From: Smithellaceae bacterium
GTDB taxonomy: Bacteria > Desulfobacterota > Syntrophia > Syntrophales > Smithellaceae
Direction: 5' to 3'
Length of the DNA: 19,068 nt
NCBI GenBank assembly: GCA_028701435.1
Contig: JAQVQT010000009.1
Coordinates: 3,375 to 22,442, forward strand
A program made the translations under genes and the position numbers. Shown piece by piece: positions 1-8,389 of this stretch. Every line of letters starts with the position of its first letter. The first letter of the stretch is position 1. The notes under the pieces are model-generated. The model ran no database searches. It saw nothing but the letters and a program-made list of their open reading frames with translations, and was not told the origin of the DNA.

Positions 1-219
1 GCGGGCGGAGGCTACAGCGGCTCCACCCTGACCGTCGGGCTGGGAAAAAATTACAGGTCCTTTCATTTTCACGCCTTTGTCAGCGCCGATTTTCTGCAGG
101 GCGCCGTCTTTGAGGACAGCCCGCTGGTCAAGACGAAGACATCCTGGATGAGCGGGTTCAGCGTCACCTGGGTCTTTCTGAAATCGAAAAAGACCGTGAC
201 GGACGACGCGCCCTATTGA
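1..219 (+). CDS. MipA/OmpV-family outer-membrane protein (3' end only)
   Basis: Partial gene: frame 1 is open from the window edge to a TGA at 217-219, giving the last 72 residues. The fragment alternates polar and hydrophobic residues as in outer-membrane beta strands. It contains a GAVFEDSPLV stretch followed by an aromatic strand ending in WVF, which resembles the C-terminus of the MipA/OmpV (MltA-interacting protein) family as I remember it. Members are outer-membrane beta-barrels, some linked to murein hydrolase scaffolding. The last residues after the WVF strand are a short charged tail (KSKKTVTDDAPY) rather than a terminal Phe, which is slightly atypical for a barrel. The family call is from motif memory only. 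The next gene's ribosome binding site overlaps this stop codon, so the two are probably co-transcribed. Confidence 0.55.
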   Translation, partial: AGGGYSGSTLTVGLGKNYRSFHFHAFVSADFLQGAVFEDSPLVKTKTSWMSGFSVTWVFLKSKKTVTDDAPY

Positions 220-227
220 GGAGCAAG

Positions 228-662
228 ATGGCCATGTTTCAGGGAACATTCATGACGGTTCTTCTCACGCGGTGGTTGGTCATTACCGCGGCCATTCTCC
301 TTTCGTCGGCCCTCCTTCCCGGCATTCACGTGGCTTCCGTGCTGACGGCCTTTCTTGCCGCCGCGATCCTGGGAATCCTGAACACCTTCCTTCGCCCCGT
401 CCTGCTTCTTTTGACCCTGCCGTTGACCATTCTGACGCTGGGGATTTTTGCCTTTGTGCTCAATGCCCTCATGCTGCTTCTGGTGGCCTATTTCGTGCCG
501 GGTCTGGAAATTGACGGTTTCTTCTGGGCGTTTCTCGGCGCCCTGATGATCAGCATCGCCAGCTGGCTGGCCAACCGTTTTATTTATCAGCCAAGCGTCG
601 TCCATCGCGGGAAACCCGGCGTGATCGATCTGGAGCGGGGGGATGACGGGAAATGGCGATGA
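228..662 (+). CDS. Phage-holin-IV-type small membrane protein (four TM helices)
   Basis: A protein of about 144 residues that is almost entirely hydrophobic, with four predicted membrane helices. The motif around LNTFLRPVLLLLTLPLTILTLGIF is typical of the 'mycobacterial 4 TMS phage holin' superfamily (YvlD-like). These proteins are common in bacterial chromosomes far from any phage, and their cellular role is unknown. No lysis genes lie nearby, so the name should not be read as function. The start is uncertain. GAGGAG at 218-223 lies 4 nt before ATG 228 and 10 nt before ATG 234. A third ATG at 252 has AGGGA upstream and would start directly at the first helix. The 3' end overlaps the start of mutS, implying translational coupling. 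Confidence 0.75.
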   Translation: MAMFQGTFMTVLLTRWLVITAAILLSSALLPGIHVASVLTAFLAAAILGILNTFLRPVLLLLTLPLTILTLGIFAFVLNALMLLLVAYFVPGLEIDGFFWAFLGALMISIASWLANRFIYQPSVVHRGKPGVIDLERGDDGKWR

Positions 663-3277
663 ACGCAACGTTCAATCTCACACCGGCGATGAAGCAGTAC
701 GTCGAAATCAAGGAAAAGTATCCGGACTGCATTTTATTTTACCGCATGGGCGACTTCTACGAGATGTTTTTCGAAGACGCGCAGAGGGCCGCGCCGCTTC
801 TGGAAATTACGCTCACCTCCCGCAATAAATCCAGCAAAGACGCCGTGCCGCTTTGTGGGGTTCCCTATCACGCCGCTTCCGCCTACATCACAAGGCTCGT
901 GGAAAAGGGCTACAAAGTAGCCGTCTGCGAACAGGTGGAGGACCCGAAAAACGCCAAAGGCATCGTCCGGCGCGAGGTTGTCCGCGTGATCACGCCGGGG
1001 CTGGTCCTGGACGAGGAAAACCTGAAAGCGGGAGAAAACAACTATCTGGCCTGCCTGACCGCCGGCCCCGACGCGCTGGGCCTGGCGTTTCTGGATCTTT
1101 CCACCGGTGAATTTTACATCGGCGAGTTTCCCGGGCGCGAAGCGCTTCTCGCCGCCGCCGAGCCATTGGCCTTTCGGGAACTGCTGGTTGCCAAGACCTT
1201 TCCCGATCCGGTGCTCGTCAAAATGCTGGAGGCCCGAATGCCGTCCGTTTGCGTCAATACGATCGATGCGGCCGGTTTTGAGTCCGGGCAGGCGGATGAG
1301 GTTCTGGAGAGAGAACTCGCGGCTTCGGTGCTGGAAACATCAGCCCTTCGCAAGCTTCCCGAGGCGAAAATCGCCGCCGCCGAGATTTTGCGCTATGTGA
1401 ACGCCACGCAGCAAGTTCGCGCCGGCCATATTTCCGCCCTTCGGGAATACGCGCCCCGGAATTATCTGATGCTCAACGAGGCCGCGCGCCGAAATCTGGA
1501 AATCTTCGCGACGCTTCAGGATGGAAGAAGCGCCGGCTCTCTTTTTTCGCTCATTAATGAAACCCTGACGCCGATGGGGGCCAGGCGTCTGCGCTGGTGG
1601 ATGGGCTATCCGCTCGCGTCGCCCGAAAGAATCCGCGGGCGGCTGGCGGCCGTGGCGGAAATCAAGGACAGCCGCGCGGTCCGTGAAGAACTGCGCAAAA
1701 TTCTTTCCGGCGTCTATGATCTGGAGAGGCTGGCCGGACGCGTTGCGCTCATGGCGGCGACGCCGCGCGATCTCGTCGCACTGAAAACGTCTCTTGCCGT
1801 TTTGCCCGGTCTGCGATCCGGGCTGGAAGAATTTACCGCGCCCGATCTGATCACCTTGCGCAAAGACATGACGGACATGTCCGCGACGGTTCATCTGCTT
1901 TCCCGCGCAATCGTCGCCGATCCTCCCGCCCGCGCGCAGGACGGAGGATTTATCGCCGCGGGCTATGACGAAGAGCTGGATCGCCTGCGCTCCATCAGCG
2001 CCGACGGCAAAAAATGGATTGCCGCGCTGGAGGCCCGGGAGCGGCAGGCCACGGGCATCCATTCCCTCAAAATCGGCTACAACAGCGTGTTCGGCTACTA
2101 TATCGAAGTGACCAAAGCCAATGCCGAACTGGTGCCGGACTCCTATGTGCGCAAGCAGACGCTGGTGAACGCGGAGCGCTACATCAATCAGGAATTGAAA
2201 GAATTCGAACAGACGGTGCTGCACGCGGAAGAAAAAATACGCGAACGCGAAAATGAACTGTTTGGCGCGCTTCGCGAAAATCTGCTGCCGGATATTCCTG
2301 AAATTCAATACAACGCTTTTTGCGTGGCCGAGCTCGATGCGACCTGCGCGCTGGCGGAAGCGGCCGAAAAGTATTCCTATGTCTGTCCGGAAATAGATGA
2401 CGGAGACGTCATCGACATTCAGGACGGCCGCCATCCGGTGGTCGAAGCGGCCCTCAAAAAGGAAGGCTTTGTGCCCAACGACGCGCTGCTCGATCTCAGC
2501 CAAAACCGCCTGCTGGTCATTACCGGGCCCAACATGGCCGGGAAGTCCACGTATATCCGGCAGGTGGCCCTGATCGTGCTTCTCGCGCAAATGGGCAGTT
2601 TTGTTCCCGCTTCCCGCGCCCGCATCGGCGTGGTCGATAAAATCTTCACGCGCATCGGCGCGTCGGACAGCCTGGTCAAAGGCCAGAGCACGTTTATGGT
2701 GGAAATGATGGAGACGGCTCAGATTCTGACGGAGGCGACGCCCCGCAGCCTGGTCATTCTGGACGAGGTGGGCCGGGGAACTTCGACGTTTGACGGGTTA
2801 AGCATCGCCTGGGCCGTCGCCGAGTACATTCACGATTACGCCGGGCAGGGCATGCGCACGCTGTTTGCCACGCACTACCACCAGCTGACCGATCTGGCCG
2901 CGTCGCGGCAGGGCGCGAAAAACTACAACATTGCCGTCAAGGAATGGGGGGAGAAAATCATTTTCCTGCGCCGAATCATGGAGGGGGGGACGAGCCGCAG
3001 CTACGGCATCGAAGTCGCGAGGATCGCCGGCGTTCCGGCGGACGTCATTGCCCGGGCCAGGGAAATTCTGCAAAATCTGGAGAAGGGCGAATTCGACGAA
3101 ATCGGCATGCCGCGGATTGCCCGCGGCCAAAATGTCCGAAAGCCGGCCAACCCGCAGTTGAGTTTGTTTGCCCAGAGCGAAGATGTCGTTCTGGAAGAGC
3201 TTCGCCGGCTGGATGTTTCTTCGATGACGCCCCTGGACGCGCTCAACAAGCTCAACGAGCTCAAAAGCAAATTATGA
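653..3277 (+). CDS. mutS: DNA mismatch repair protein MutS
   Basis: Recognises base mismatches and small loops after replication and, with ATP, recruits MutL to start strand-directed repair in the cytoplasm. The protein has 874 residues, close to the usual 850-880. Visible features are the mismatch-contacting F-x-E motif in GDFYEMF (F35, E37), the Walker A loop GPNMAGKST at about 625-633, the Walker B stretch LVILDE ending near residue 705 with the ABC-type signature GRGTSTFDG after it, and FATHYHQL as the switch histidine region. The C-terminus ends in a helical tail (LDALNKLNELK), the usual tetramerisation-type tail. Start: ATG 653 overlaps the upstream gene by 10 nt. ATG 659 would give a classical 4-nt ATGA overlap and is equally plausible. 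No mutL is seen in the window. Confidence 0.97.
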   Translation: MAMNATFNLTPAMKQYVEIKEKYPDCILFYRMGDFYEMFFEDAQRAAPLLEITLTSRNKSSKDAVPLCGVPYHAASAYITRLVEKGYKVAVCEQVEDPKNAKGIVRREVVRVITPGLVLDEENLKAGENNYLACLTAGPDALGLAFLDLSTGEFYIGEFPGREALLAAAEPLAFRELLVAKTFPDPVLVKMLEARMPSVCVNTIDAAGFESGQADEVLERELAASVLETSALRKLPEAKIAAAEILRYVNATQQVRAGHISALREYAPRNYLMLNEAARRNLEIFATLQDGRSAGSLFSLINETLTPMGARRLRWWMGYPLASPERIRGRLAAVAEIKDSRAVREELRKILSGVYDLERLAGRVALMAATPRDLVALKTSLAVLPGLRSGLEEFTAPDLITLRKDMTDMSATVHLLSRAIVADPPARAQDGGFIAAGYDEELDRLRSISADGKKWIAALEARERQATGIHSLKIGYNSVFGYYIEVTKANAELVPDSYVRKQTLVNAERYINQELKEFEQTVLHAEEKIRERENELFGALRENLLPDIPEIQYNAFCVAELDATCALAEAAEKYSYVCPEIDDGDVIDIQDGRHPVVEAALKKEGFVPNDALLDLSQNRLLVITGPNMAGKSTYIRQVALIVLLAQMGSFVPASRARIGVVDKIFTRIGASDSLVKGQSTFMVEMMETAQILTEATPRSLVILDEVGRGTSTFDGLSIAWAVAEYIHDYAGQGMRTLFATHYHQLTDLAASRQGAKNYNIAVKEWGEKIIFLRRIMEGGTSRSYGIEVARIAGVPADVIARAREILQNLEKGEFDEIGMPRIARGQNVRKPANPQLSLFAQSEDVVLEELRRLDVSSMTPLDALNKLNELKSKL

Positions 3278-3304
3278 CCGGGAAAACAGGAAAGGCGTCG
3301 TCCC

Positions 3305-3910
3305 ATGGCCAAACGGTCCTTTAAAAAACGCATTGGAATGGTGATGCTGGGAGTGACTGTCCTTGCGGCGGGAGTGTTTTGTGCGCCGCGGTTTCTGGTG
3401 TATTCGACCGGCTGCGAACGTGCGGATGCCGTCGTGGTTTTGCTGGGGCCCGTTTTTAACGACCGGGACCGCCATGCCCGGGATTTGATGAACCGGGGGA
3501 TGGCGGACTATCTCGTCATTCCCGCCTATCAAAAGGTCTTCACCGTTGATCGGGGAAAGCTCAAGCCCGTTTCGGTCCGGAAAGACCCCGATCGCCTCAA
3601 AACGAATCAGGGGGCTAAGGCTCCTTCGTATTATGAGGACACGCACCTGGAGTTGATCGAGGCGAAAAGAATCATGCGGCAATACGGTCAGACGACGGCG
3701 ATCTTTGTCAGCTCCCCGTATCACATGCGACGCATCCGCATGATGGTCGGCAAAGAATACGGTTCGCCCGAAGGCCATTGTTTTTTGCCGACGCCCTACG
3801 AAAAGGCCCAGGTAAACGCCTGGGAACTGAAGGCGTCAGACTGGAAAAAAGTGGGCAGAGAGTACGTGAAAATCGCGTGGTTTCTCGTTTATTCCCCGTG
3901 GGTCCGCTGA
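3305..3910 (+). CDS. DUF218 / YdcF-ElyC-SanA-type membrane-anchored protein
   Basis: A 201-residue protein with a basic N-terminus and one hydrophobic segment (about residues 9-27, VMLGVTVLAAGVFCAP). It is probably anchored in the inner membrane with the rest outside. The soluble part has the DUF218 pattern: ADAVVVLLG near the start of the domain, an acidic-His stretch EDTHLELIEAKRIM, then IFVSSPYHMRRIRMM, where the Ser/His/Arg positions are the family's conserved set. ElyC and SanA in this family affect envelope integrity and peptidoglycan or lipid-carrier metabolism, but no enzymatic reaction is settled. The sequence CA at residues 26-27 hints at, but does not prove, a lipobox. AGGAAAGG at 3288-3295 is the likely ribosome binding site. 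The gene follows mutS by 27 bp and converges on rpoH with a 4-bp gap. Confidence 0.8.
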   Translation: MAKRSFKKRIGMVMLGVTVLAAGVFCAPRFLVYSTGCERADAVVVLLGPVFNDRDRHARDLMNRGMADYLVIPAYQKVFTVDRGKLKPVSVRKDPDRLKTNQGAKAPSYYEDTHLELIEAKRIMRQYGQTTAIFVSSPYHMRRIRMMVGKEYGSPEGHCFLPTPYEKAQVNAWELKASDWKKVGREYVKIAWFLVYSPWVR

Positions 3911-3914
3911 CGGC

Positions 3915-4760
3915 TTACGTTTCCTCTTTGAGATACGGCAGGGCCAGCTGCACTTTTTTGAGGGCCTGTTTCTCAATCTGGCGGGCGCGTTCACGGGTGA
4001 TGTTGTATTTGTCGCCGATTTCCTGCAGGGTCAGCGGATCATCCGCCATGACGCGGTGCTGAATGATGTAGCTTTCCCTTTCGTTGAGCTTGGCGAGGGC
4101 GCCGGCGATGTGCCGTTTGACCAGGCTTTTCTCTTCATGCTTGATCAGGGAGACTTCCTGGTTGTCCCCGTCATGGGTCAGAAAATCCATATGGGACGTG
4201 TCGCCGTCGTCGCTGATGAGTTCGTTGAGCGACAGATCGCGCGCGCCCATCCGCAGATCCATTTCCGCGACTTCGGAACCCTTGACGCCCAGCGAGTCGG
4301 CGATCTCGCTGAATTCGGGATTTTTCTTGGAGATGGTTTCCAGCTGTTTTCGGGCCTGGCTGAGCTTGAAAAAAAGCTTTCTCTGCGCCTGCGTCGTTCC
4401 GATCTTGACGATGCTCCAGGATTTGATCAGGTAGTTCTGAATATAGGCGCGAATCCACCAGACCGCATAGGAAATCAGGCGGTAGCCTTTCTCCGGGTCG
4501 AATTTTTTAACGGCGTGAATCAGCCCGATGTTGCCTTCCTGGATGAGATCGGCCAGTTTGAAGCCGTAGTTGCGGTATTCGTGGGCGATCTTCACGACAA
4601 ACCGCAGGTTGGAAACGATCAGCTTTTCCGCCGCTTCCATGTCGTTGTCCTTCTTCAGACGCATGGCCAGCTTGAATTCTTCCTCGGGGGTTAAAAGGGA
4701 AAAACGGTTGATTTCGGCGATGTATACGTCCAGAGTGCCGGTGACGACGGGTACCTTCAA
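3915..4760 (-). CDS. rpoH: Heat-shock sigma factor RpoH (sigma-32)
   Basis: Directs RNA polymerase to heat-shock promoters. Region 1.2/2 contains the NLRFVVKIAHEYRNYG helix and LADLIQEGNIGL. The aromatic region 2.3 (YRLISYAVWWIRAYIQNYL) is followed by the RpoH box QRKLFFKL (about residues 126-133 from the chosen start), which separates sigma-32 from RpoD and RpoS. Region 4.2 is present as LTLQEIGDKYNITRERARQIEKQAL. Length is 281 residues, the family norm. Start: the frame opens at a TTG (4784), but a strong GAGGAGG sits inside that extension, 8 nt before a second TTG at 4758-4760. I place the start there; no ATG exists nearby. The gene is divergent from the diadenylate cyclase/clpB pair, and clpB is a classic member of the RpoH regulon. 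Confidence 0.93.
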   Translation of the reverse strand: MKVPVVTGTLDVYIAEINRFSLLTPEEEFKLAMRLKKDNDMEAAEKLIVSNLRFVVKIAHEYRNYGFKLADLIQEGNIGLIHAVKKFDPEKGYRLISYAVWWIRAYIQNYLIKSWSIVKIGTTQAQRKLFFKLSQARKQLETISKKNPEFSEIADSLGVKGSEVAEMDLRMGARDLSLNELISDDGDTSHMDFLTHDGDNQEVSLIKHEEKSLVKRHIAGALAKLNERESYIIQHRVMADDPLTLQEIGDKYNITRERARQIEKQALKKVQLALPYLKEET

Positions 4761-4796
4761 CGTGCAGGCCTCCTCGATAAACAAAACATGATTTGA

Positions 4797-4825
4797 TCAA
4801 TACCGAAGAGTCCCTGGACGGTCAA
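4797..4825 (-). promoter_or_regulatory. Possible sigma-70-type promoter for rpoH
   Basis: On the minus strand, TTGACC (4820-4825) is followed after 17 nt by TATTGA (4797-4802), placed just upstream of the rpoH start. The -35 box matches 5 of 6 consensus bases and the -10 only 3 of 6, so this is a weak candidate. An 8-bp palindrome TTGATCAA overlaps the -10 region. Confidence 0.35.
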
Positions 4826-4855
4826 GCAAATATTTCCAAGCCGCTCGCCCGCGTC

Positions 4856-4884
4856 TTGACAGGCGGGCTTCAAATGCTTATTCT
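4856..4884 (+). promoter_or_regulatory. Sigma-70-type promoter upstream of the c-di-AMP synthase gene
   Basis: A perfect -35 box TTGACA (4856-4861), a 17-nt spacer, and a -10 box TATTCT (4879-4884, 4 of 6 consensus). The predicted transcript would begin near 4890, leaving a leader of only 15-20 nt before the start codon. This is probably the promoter for the cyclase gene and clpB. It does not look like a sigma-32 promoter. Confidence 0.65.
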
Positions 4885-4904
4885 AATCTCAAAAAGAGCC
4901 GGGA

Positions 4905-5783
4905 ATGGTTATGAAATCCGTGAACAAGACGATGATCGAAGCCGCCGTCAAACTGGCGAAAGAGGTCAAGGCATGCTGTGTTCTCGTGTGCGTGGATATT
5001 CACAGAGAACTGGCCGAGCTTTCGGAAGACGAAAGAAAATCGGTTCGGTTTGTTCTCGTCATGAAAGAGTCCGAGGAGCTGCCGGAGAAACTGCTGCCGG
5101 CGGCGAAGAAAATGGAGCTTCCCGACGTGAATCTGACCCGTGTCGGAAAGATCAAGATTGCGATTGCCAAGGGAATTGTTTCCGGACTGTTCAAAAAAGG
5201 CGACAAGATCGTCTGCCTGTCGGGGGTGCCGAAATTCGGGTACGCGGACAGCATCTTTTTCATCGACGTGGGGCGCGAGTTTGAAATTCTGACGTCCGAC
5301 GACATCAGCGATGTCGTGGATTCCGTCCAGCCGGAGGTTTTCAACGCGGCGTTGAACATCGCCTGCGAGCTTGCCGCGCAGGGGCGGGAAACCCGGAAGG
5401 TCGGAACGATCTTTGTGCTGGGGGACGATGAGAAAGTCATGCAGTTTTCCCGGCAGATGATCATCAACCCGTTTAAAGGGTACCCCGAGGAGCAGCGCAA
5501 TATTCTGAACCCGGAGCTGGAGGAAACCATCAAGGAGCTTTCCGCCATTGACGGCGCGTTTGTCATCAAGACCAACGGAGCGATTGTTACGGCAGGCCGG
5601 CATTTGAGCGCGGCGCTGGACAGCAAAGATTTTCCGTCGGGGCTGGGCAGCCGCCATATCGCCGCGGCGGGCATCACCAACGTGACCAAAGCTGTGGCGA
5701 TGGTGATTTCCCAGTCCTCGGGAAACGTCAGCATTTTTAAAAGCGGAAAGCTTTTTGTGACGATTGAAAAACCCGTGGAGTAG
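4905..5783 (+). CDS. Diadenylate cyclase (PK_C-like N-domain plus DisA_N; DacZ/CdaZ type)
   Basis: Predicted to make cyclic di-AMP from two ATP. The C-terminal half (about residues 145-290) has the DisA_N layout. It starts with a helix ending in RKVGTIFVLGDDEKV, then NPFKG, then the catalytic DGA motif (D216-G217-A218 in IDGAFVIKTNG), then GSRHIAAAGIT (G248-H251) and VISQSSGNVSIFKSGK. The usual RHR motif reads RHI here, so the second Arg is replaced by Ile. The N-terminal half (about 1-130) resembles the pyruvate-kinase C-terminal alpha/beta fold. This matches the DacZ/CdaZ class rather than DNA-scanning DisA or membrane CdaA: there is no HhH/DNA-binding domain and no TM segment, so it should be cytosolic. 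ATG 4905 or ATG 4911 may be the start; GGGA at 4901-4904 suits 4911. It ends 13 bp before clpB. Confidence 0.85.
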   Translation: MVMKSVNKTMIEAAVKLAKEVKACCVLVCVDIHRELAELSEDERKSVRFVLVMKESEELPEKLLPAAKKMELPDVNLTRVGKIKIAIAKGIVSGLFKKGDKIVCLSGVPKFGYADSIFFIDVGREFEILTSDDISDVVDSVQPEVFNAALNIACELAAQGRETRKVGTIFVLGDDEKVMQFSRQMIINPFKGYPEEQRNILNPELEETIKELSAIDGAFVIKTNGAIVTAGRHLSAALDSKDFPSGLGSRHIAAAGITNVTKAVAMVISQSSGNVSIFKSGKLFVTIEKPVE

Positions 5784-5796
5784 AAAGAGGGAGACC

Positions 5797-8385
5797 ATGA
5801 GATTTGATAAATTTACATTGAAAGTGCAGGAAGCGCTTCAGGACGCGCAGACGATGGCAGCCTCGCAGGGGCACCAGGCCATCGAGCCGGAGCATTTGCT
5901 GGTTTGTTTTTTACAGCAGCCCGACTCCATCGCCTCCGCCGTTCTGACGAAGCTGGGGGCATCGGCGCAAAAAATAGAACAGGAACTGAACGCCTATTTG
6001 AAAAAGCAGCCCAGTGTCGGAGGCTCGGGCGCGGGCCAGGTGTATCTGAGCGGCCGGCTCAACCGGCTGTTTGATCAGGCCATGACGGAAGCGGCACAGC
6101 TCAAGGACGAGTACGTGAGCGCCGAGCATGTCCTGGTCGCGATGTCCGAGGAGAAGGAAGGGCAGGCGGGTAAAACGCTGCGCCAGAACGGCGTCACGAG
6201 GGACCATATTTTCAAGGTGCTGGTCGATATCCGCGGCAATCAGCGCGTGACGGACCCCAATCCGGAAGGCAAGTATCAGGCCCTCGAACGCTACGCCAAA
6301 GATTTCAACGAACTGGCCCGCACGGGAAAGTTTGACCCGGTCATCGGCCGCGACGATGAAATCCGCCGCATCATGCAGGTGCTCTCGAGGCGCACCAAGA
6401 ACAACCCGGTGCTGATCGGTGAGCCGGGCGTCGGCAAAACCGCCATCGTGGAAGGCCTCGCCCAGCGCATCGTAAACGGCGACGTGCCGGAAAACCTGAA
6501 AGACAAGCGCGTGATCGGCCTGGACGTCGGCGCTCTGATCGCGGGCGCGAAATACCGCGGCGAATTCGAGGAGAGGCTCAAGGCGGTTTTGAAGGAGGTC
6601 ACAAGCGCCGAAGGCGAGATCATTCTTTTTATCGACGAAATTCACACCGTGGTCGGAGCGGGCGCGCAGGAAGGTTCGATGGACGCCTCCAACATGCTCA
6701 AACCGGCCCTGGCGCGCGGAGAGCTGCGCTGCGTGGGCGCGACGACGCTGAACGAATACCGCAAGTACATCGAAAAGGACGCGGCGCTCGAGCGGCGTTT
6801 CCAGCCGGTGCTGGTCAAGGAGCCGACGGTGGAGGATACCATCGCCATTCTGCGCGGCCTCAAGGAGCGCTATGAGGTGCACCACGGCGTGCGGATCAAG
6901 GATTCGGCGATTGTTGCCGCGGCGACGCTTTCACACCGCTACATCACTGACCGGTTCCTGCCGGACAAGGCGGTGGACCTGATTGACGAGGCCGCATCGC
7001 GCCTTCGAATCGAACTGGATTCGATGCCGTGCGAGATCGATGCGATCGACCGCAGGATTATTCAATTGGAAATCGAAAAACAGTCGCTCAAAAAGGACAC
7101 GGACAAGGCCGCGACGGAGCGGCGCGACAAGATTGAAAAGGAGCTGGCCGAACTCCAAAGCGAGATGGACCGGATGAAGCTGCACTGGTCGTCGGAAAAA
7201 GACATCATCAAAAAGATTCAGCAGATCAAAAGCCGAATGGAGGCGCTGAAAACGGAGGAAGCGGGCGCGCAGCGCGAAGGCAATCTGGCGCGCGCGGCGG
7301 AAATCCGCTACGGCAAAATGGTGGAACTTGCCAGGGAACTGGAAACGGAGCAGGCGAAGCTTTCGGACGTTCAGAAAAACAACCAGATGCTCAAAGAGGA
7401 AGTGGACGCCGAAGACGTGGCCGAAGTCGTCTCCAACTGGACGGGGATTCCGCTGTCCCGCATGATGGAAAGCGATGTGCAGAAGCTCATTCACATGGAT
7501 GAACGCCTTCGAAGGCGCGTGATCGGCCAGGACGACGGCATTGGGGCTGTCTCGGCCGCGCTGAGAAGGGCGCGCTCCGGCCTGCAGGATCCGAACCGTC
7601 CCATCGGCTCGTTCATCTTTTTGGGGCCGACCGGTGTGGGGAAGACGGAGCTGGCCAGGGCGCTGGCGGAGTTCATGTTCGACAACGAGCAGGCCATGAT
7701 CCGCATCGACATGTCCGAATACATGGAAAAGCACGCGGTGGCGCGCCTCATCGGCGCTCCGCCCGGCTACGTGGGCTATGACGAAGGCGGCTACCTCACG
7801 GAGGCAGTCCGGCGAAAGCCTTACAGCGTTCTGCTGTTTGACGAAATCGAAAAGGCACATCCGGACGTGTTCAATATCCTGCTGCAGATTCTGGACGACG
7901 GCCGGCTCACCGACGGCCACGGCCGCACGGTGGATTTCAAGAACACCGTCGTGATCATGACCTCCAATGTTGGAAGCGCGTGGATCCAGGACCCGTCGCT
8001 TTCCGAGGAGGATAAGAAAAACCGGTCGATGGAAGCGCTGCGCGCGACCTTTAAGCCGGAGTTTCTAAACCGCATCGACGACATCATCATGTTCCACGGC
8101 TTGACGCTGGACGATATTCACCGGATTGTCGGCATTCAACTTGACCTGATCGATAAACGGCTCAAGGAGCGCAAGCTCTCCATCGAATTGACAGACGCGG
8201 CGAAAAAATATATAGCCGAAGAGGGCTACAGCCCGGTTTACGGGGCCCGGCCGCTCAAAAGGTCGCTGCAGAAGCTCGTTTTGGACCCGCTGGCGATGGA
8301 CATTCTGGCGGGCAAATTTGCCGAAGGCGACCACATCGTCATCGGCGTTTCCAAAGGGGAGATTACGTTCAGCAAGAAAGGTTAA
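5797..8385 (+). CDS. clpB: ATP-dependent disaggregase ClpB
   Basis: Hsp100 hexameric AAA+ machine that pulls proteins out of aggregates with DnaK/DnaJ/GrpE in the cytoplasm. Order of domains: Clp N-domain repeats (about 1-150, MRFDKFTLKVQEAL at the start), AAA1 with Walker A GEPGVGKT (208-215) and Walker B IILFIDE, a long middle coiled coil (about 410-525, rich in Lys/Glu), AAA2 with Walker A GPTGVGKT (610-617), and the C-terminal small domain. The middle domain and the lack of a ClpP-binding IGF/L loop distinguish it from ClpA/ClpC. Length is 862 residues (E. coli 857). Start: I chose ATG 5797, with GAGG at 5787-5790 upstream and the canonical N-terminus, over an in-frame ATG at 5764 inside the preceding gene. 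It is co-directional with the cyclase gene 13 bp upstream, so it is likely one operon. Confidence 0.97.
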   Translation: MRFDKFTLKVQEALQDAQTMAASQGHQAIEPEHLLVCFLQQPDSIASAVLTKLGASAQKIEQELNAYLKKQPSVGGSGAGQVYLSGRLNRLFDQAMTEAAQLKDEYVSAEHVLVAMSEEKEGQAGKTLRQNGVTRDHIFKVLVDIRGNQRVTDPNPEGKYQALERYAKDFNELARTGKFDPVIGRDDEIRRIMQVLSRRTKNNPVLIGEPGVGKTAIVEGLAQRIVNGDVPENLKDKRVIGLDVGALIAGAKYRGEFEERLKAVLKEVTSAEGEIILFIDEIHTVVGAGAQEGSMDASNMLKPALARGELRCVGATTLNEYRKYIEKDAALERRFQPVLVKEPTVEDTIAILRGLKERYEVHHGVRIKDSAIVAAATLSHRYITDRFLPDKAVDLIDEAASRLRIELDSMPCEIDAIDRRIIQLEIEKQSLKKDTDKAATERRDKIEKELAELQSEMDRMKLHWSSEKDIIKKIQQIKSRMEALKTEEAGAQREGNLARAAEIRYGKMVELARELETEQAKLSDVQKNNQMLKEEVDAEDVAEVVSNWTGIPLSRMMESDVQKLIHMDERLRRRVIGQDDGIGAVSAALRRARSGLQDPNRPIGSFIFLGPTGVGKTELARALAEFMFDNEQAMIRIDMSEYMEKHAVARLIGAPPGYVGYDEGGYLTEAVRRKPYSVLLFDEIEKAHPDVFNILLQILDDGRLTDGHGRTVDFKNTVVIMTSNVGSAWIQDPSLSEEDKKNRSMEALRATFKPEFLNRIDDIIMFHGLTLDDIHRIVGIQLDLIDKRLKERKLSIELTDAAKKYIAEEGYSPVYGARPLKRSLQKLVLDPLAMDILAGKFAEGDHIVIGVSKGEITFSKKG

Positions 8386-8389
8386 GGAC

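Noticed and set aside
216..662. A prophage remnant, because of the holin-like protein
   Set aside because: No endolysin, integrase, structural genes or attachment repeats are nearby; this superfamily is common in non-phage chromosomal settings.
3895..3940. A shared terminator between the convergent DUF218 and rpoH genes
   Set aside because: Only 4 bp separate the stop codons and I see no GC-rich stem with a T-run in or around the gap.
4826..4904. A sigma-32 promoter ahead of the cyclase/clpB genes
   Set aside because: No CTTGAA with a suitably spaced CCCCAT-like -10 was found; the boxes present fit sigma-70.
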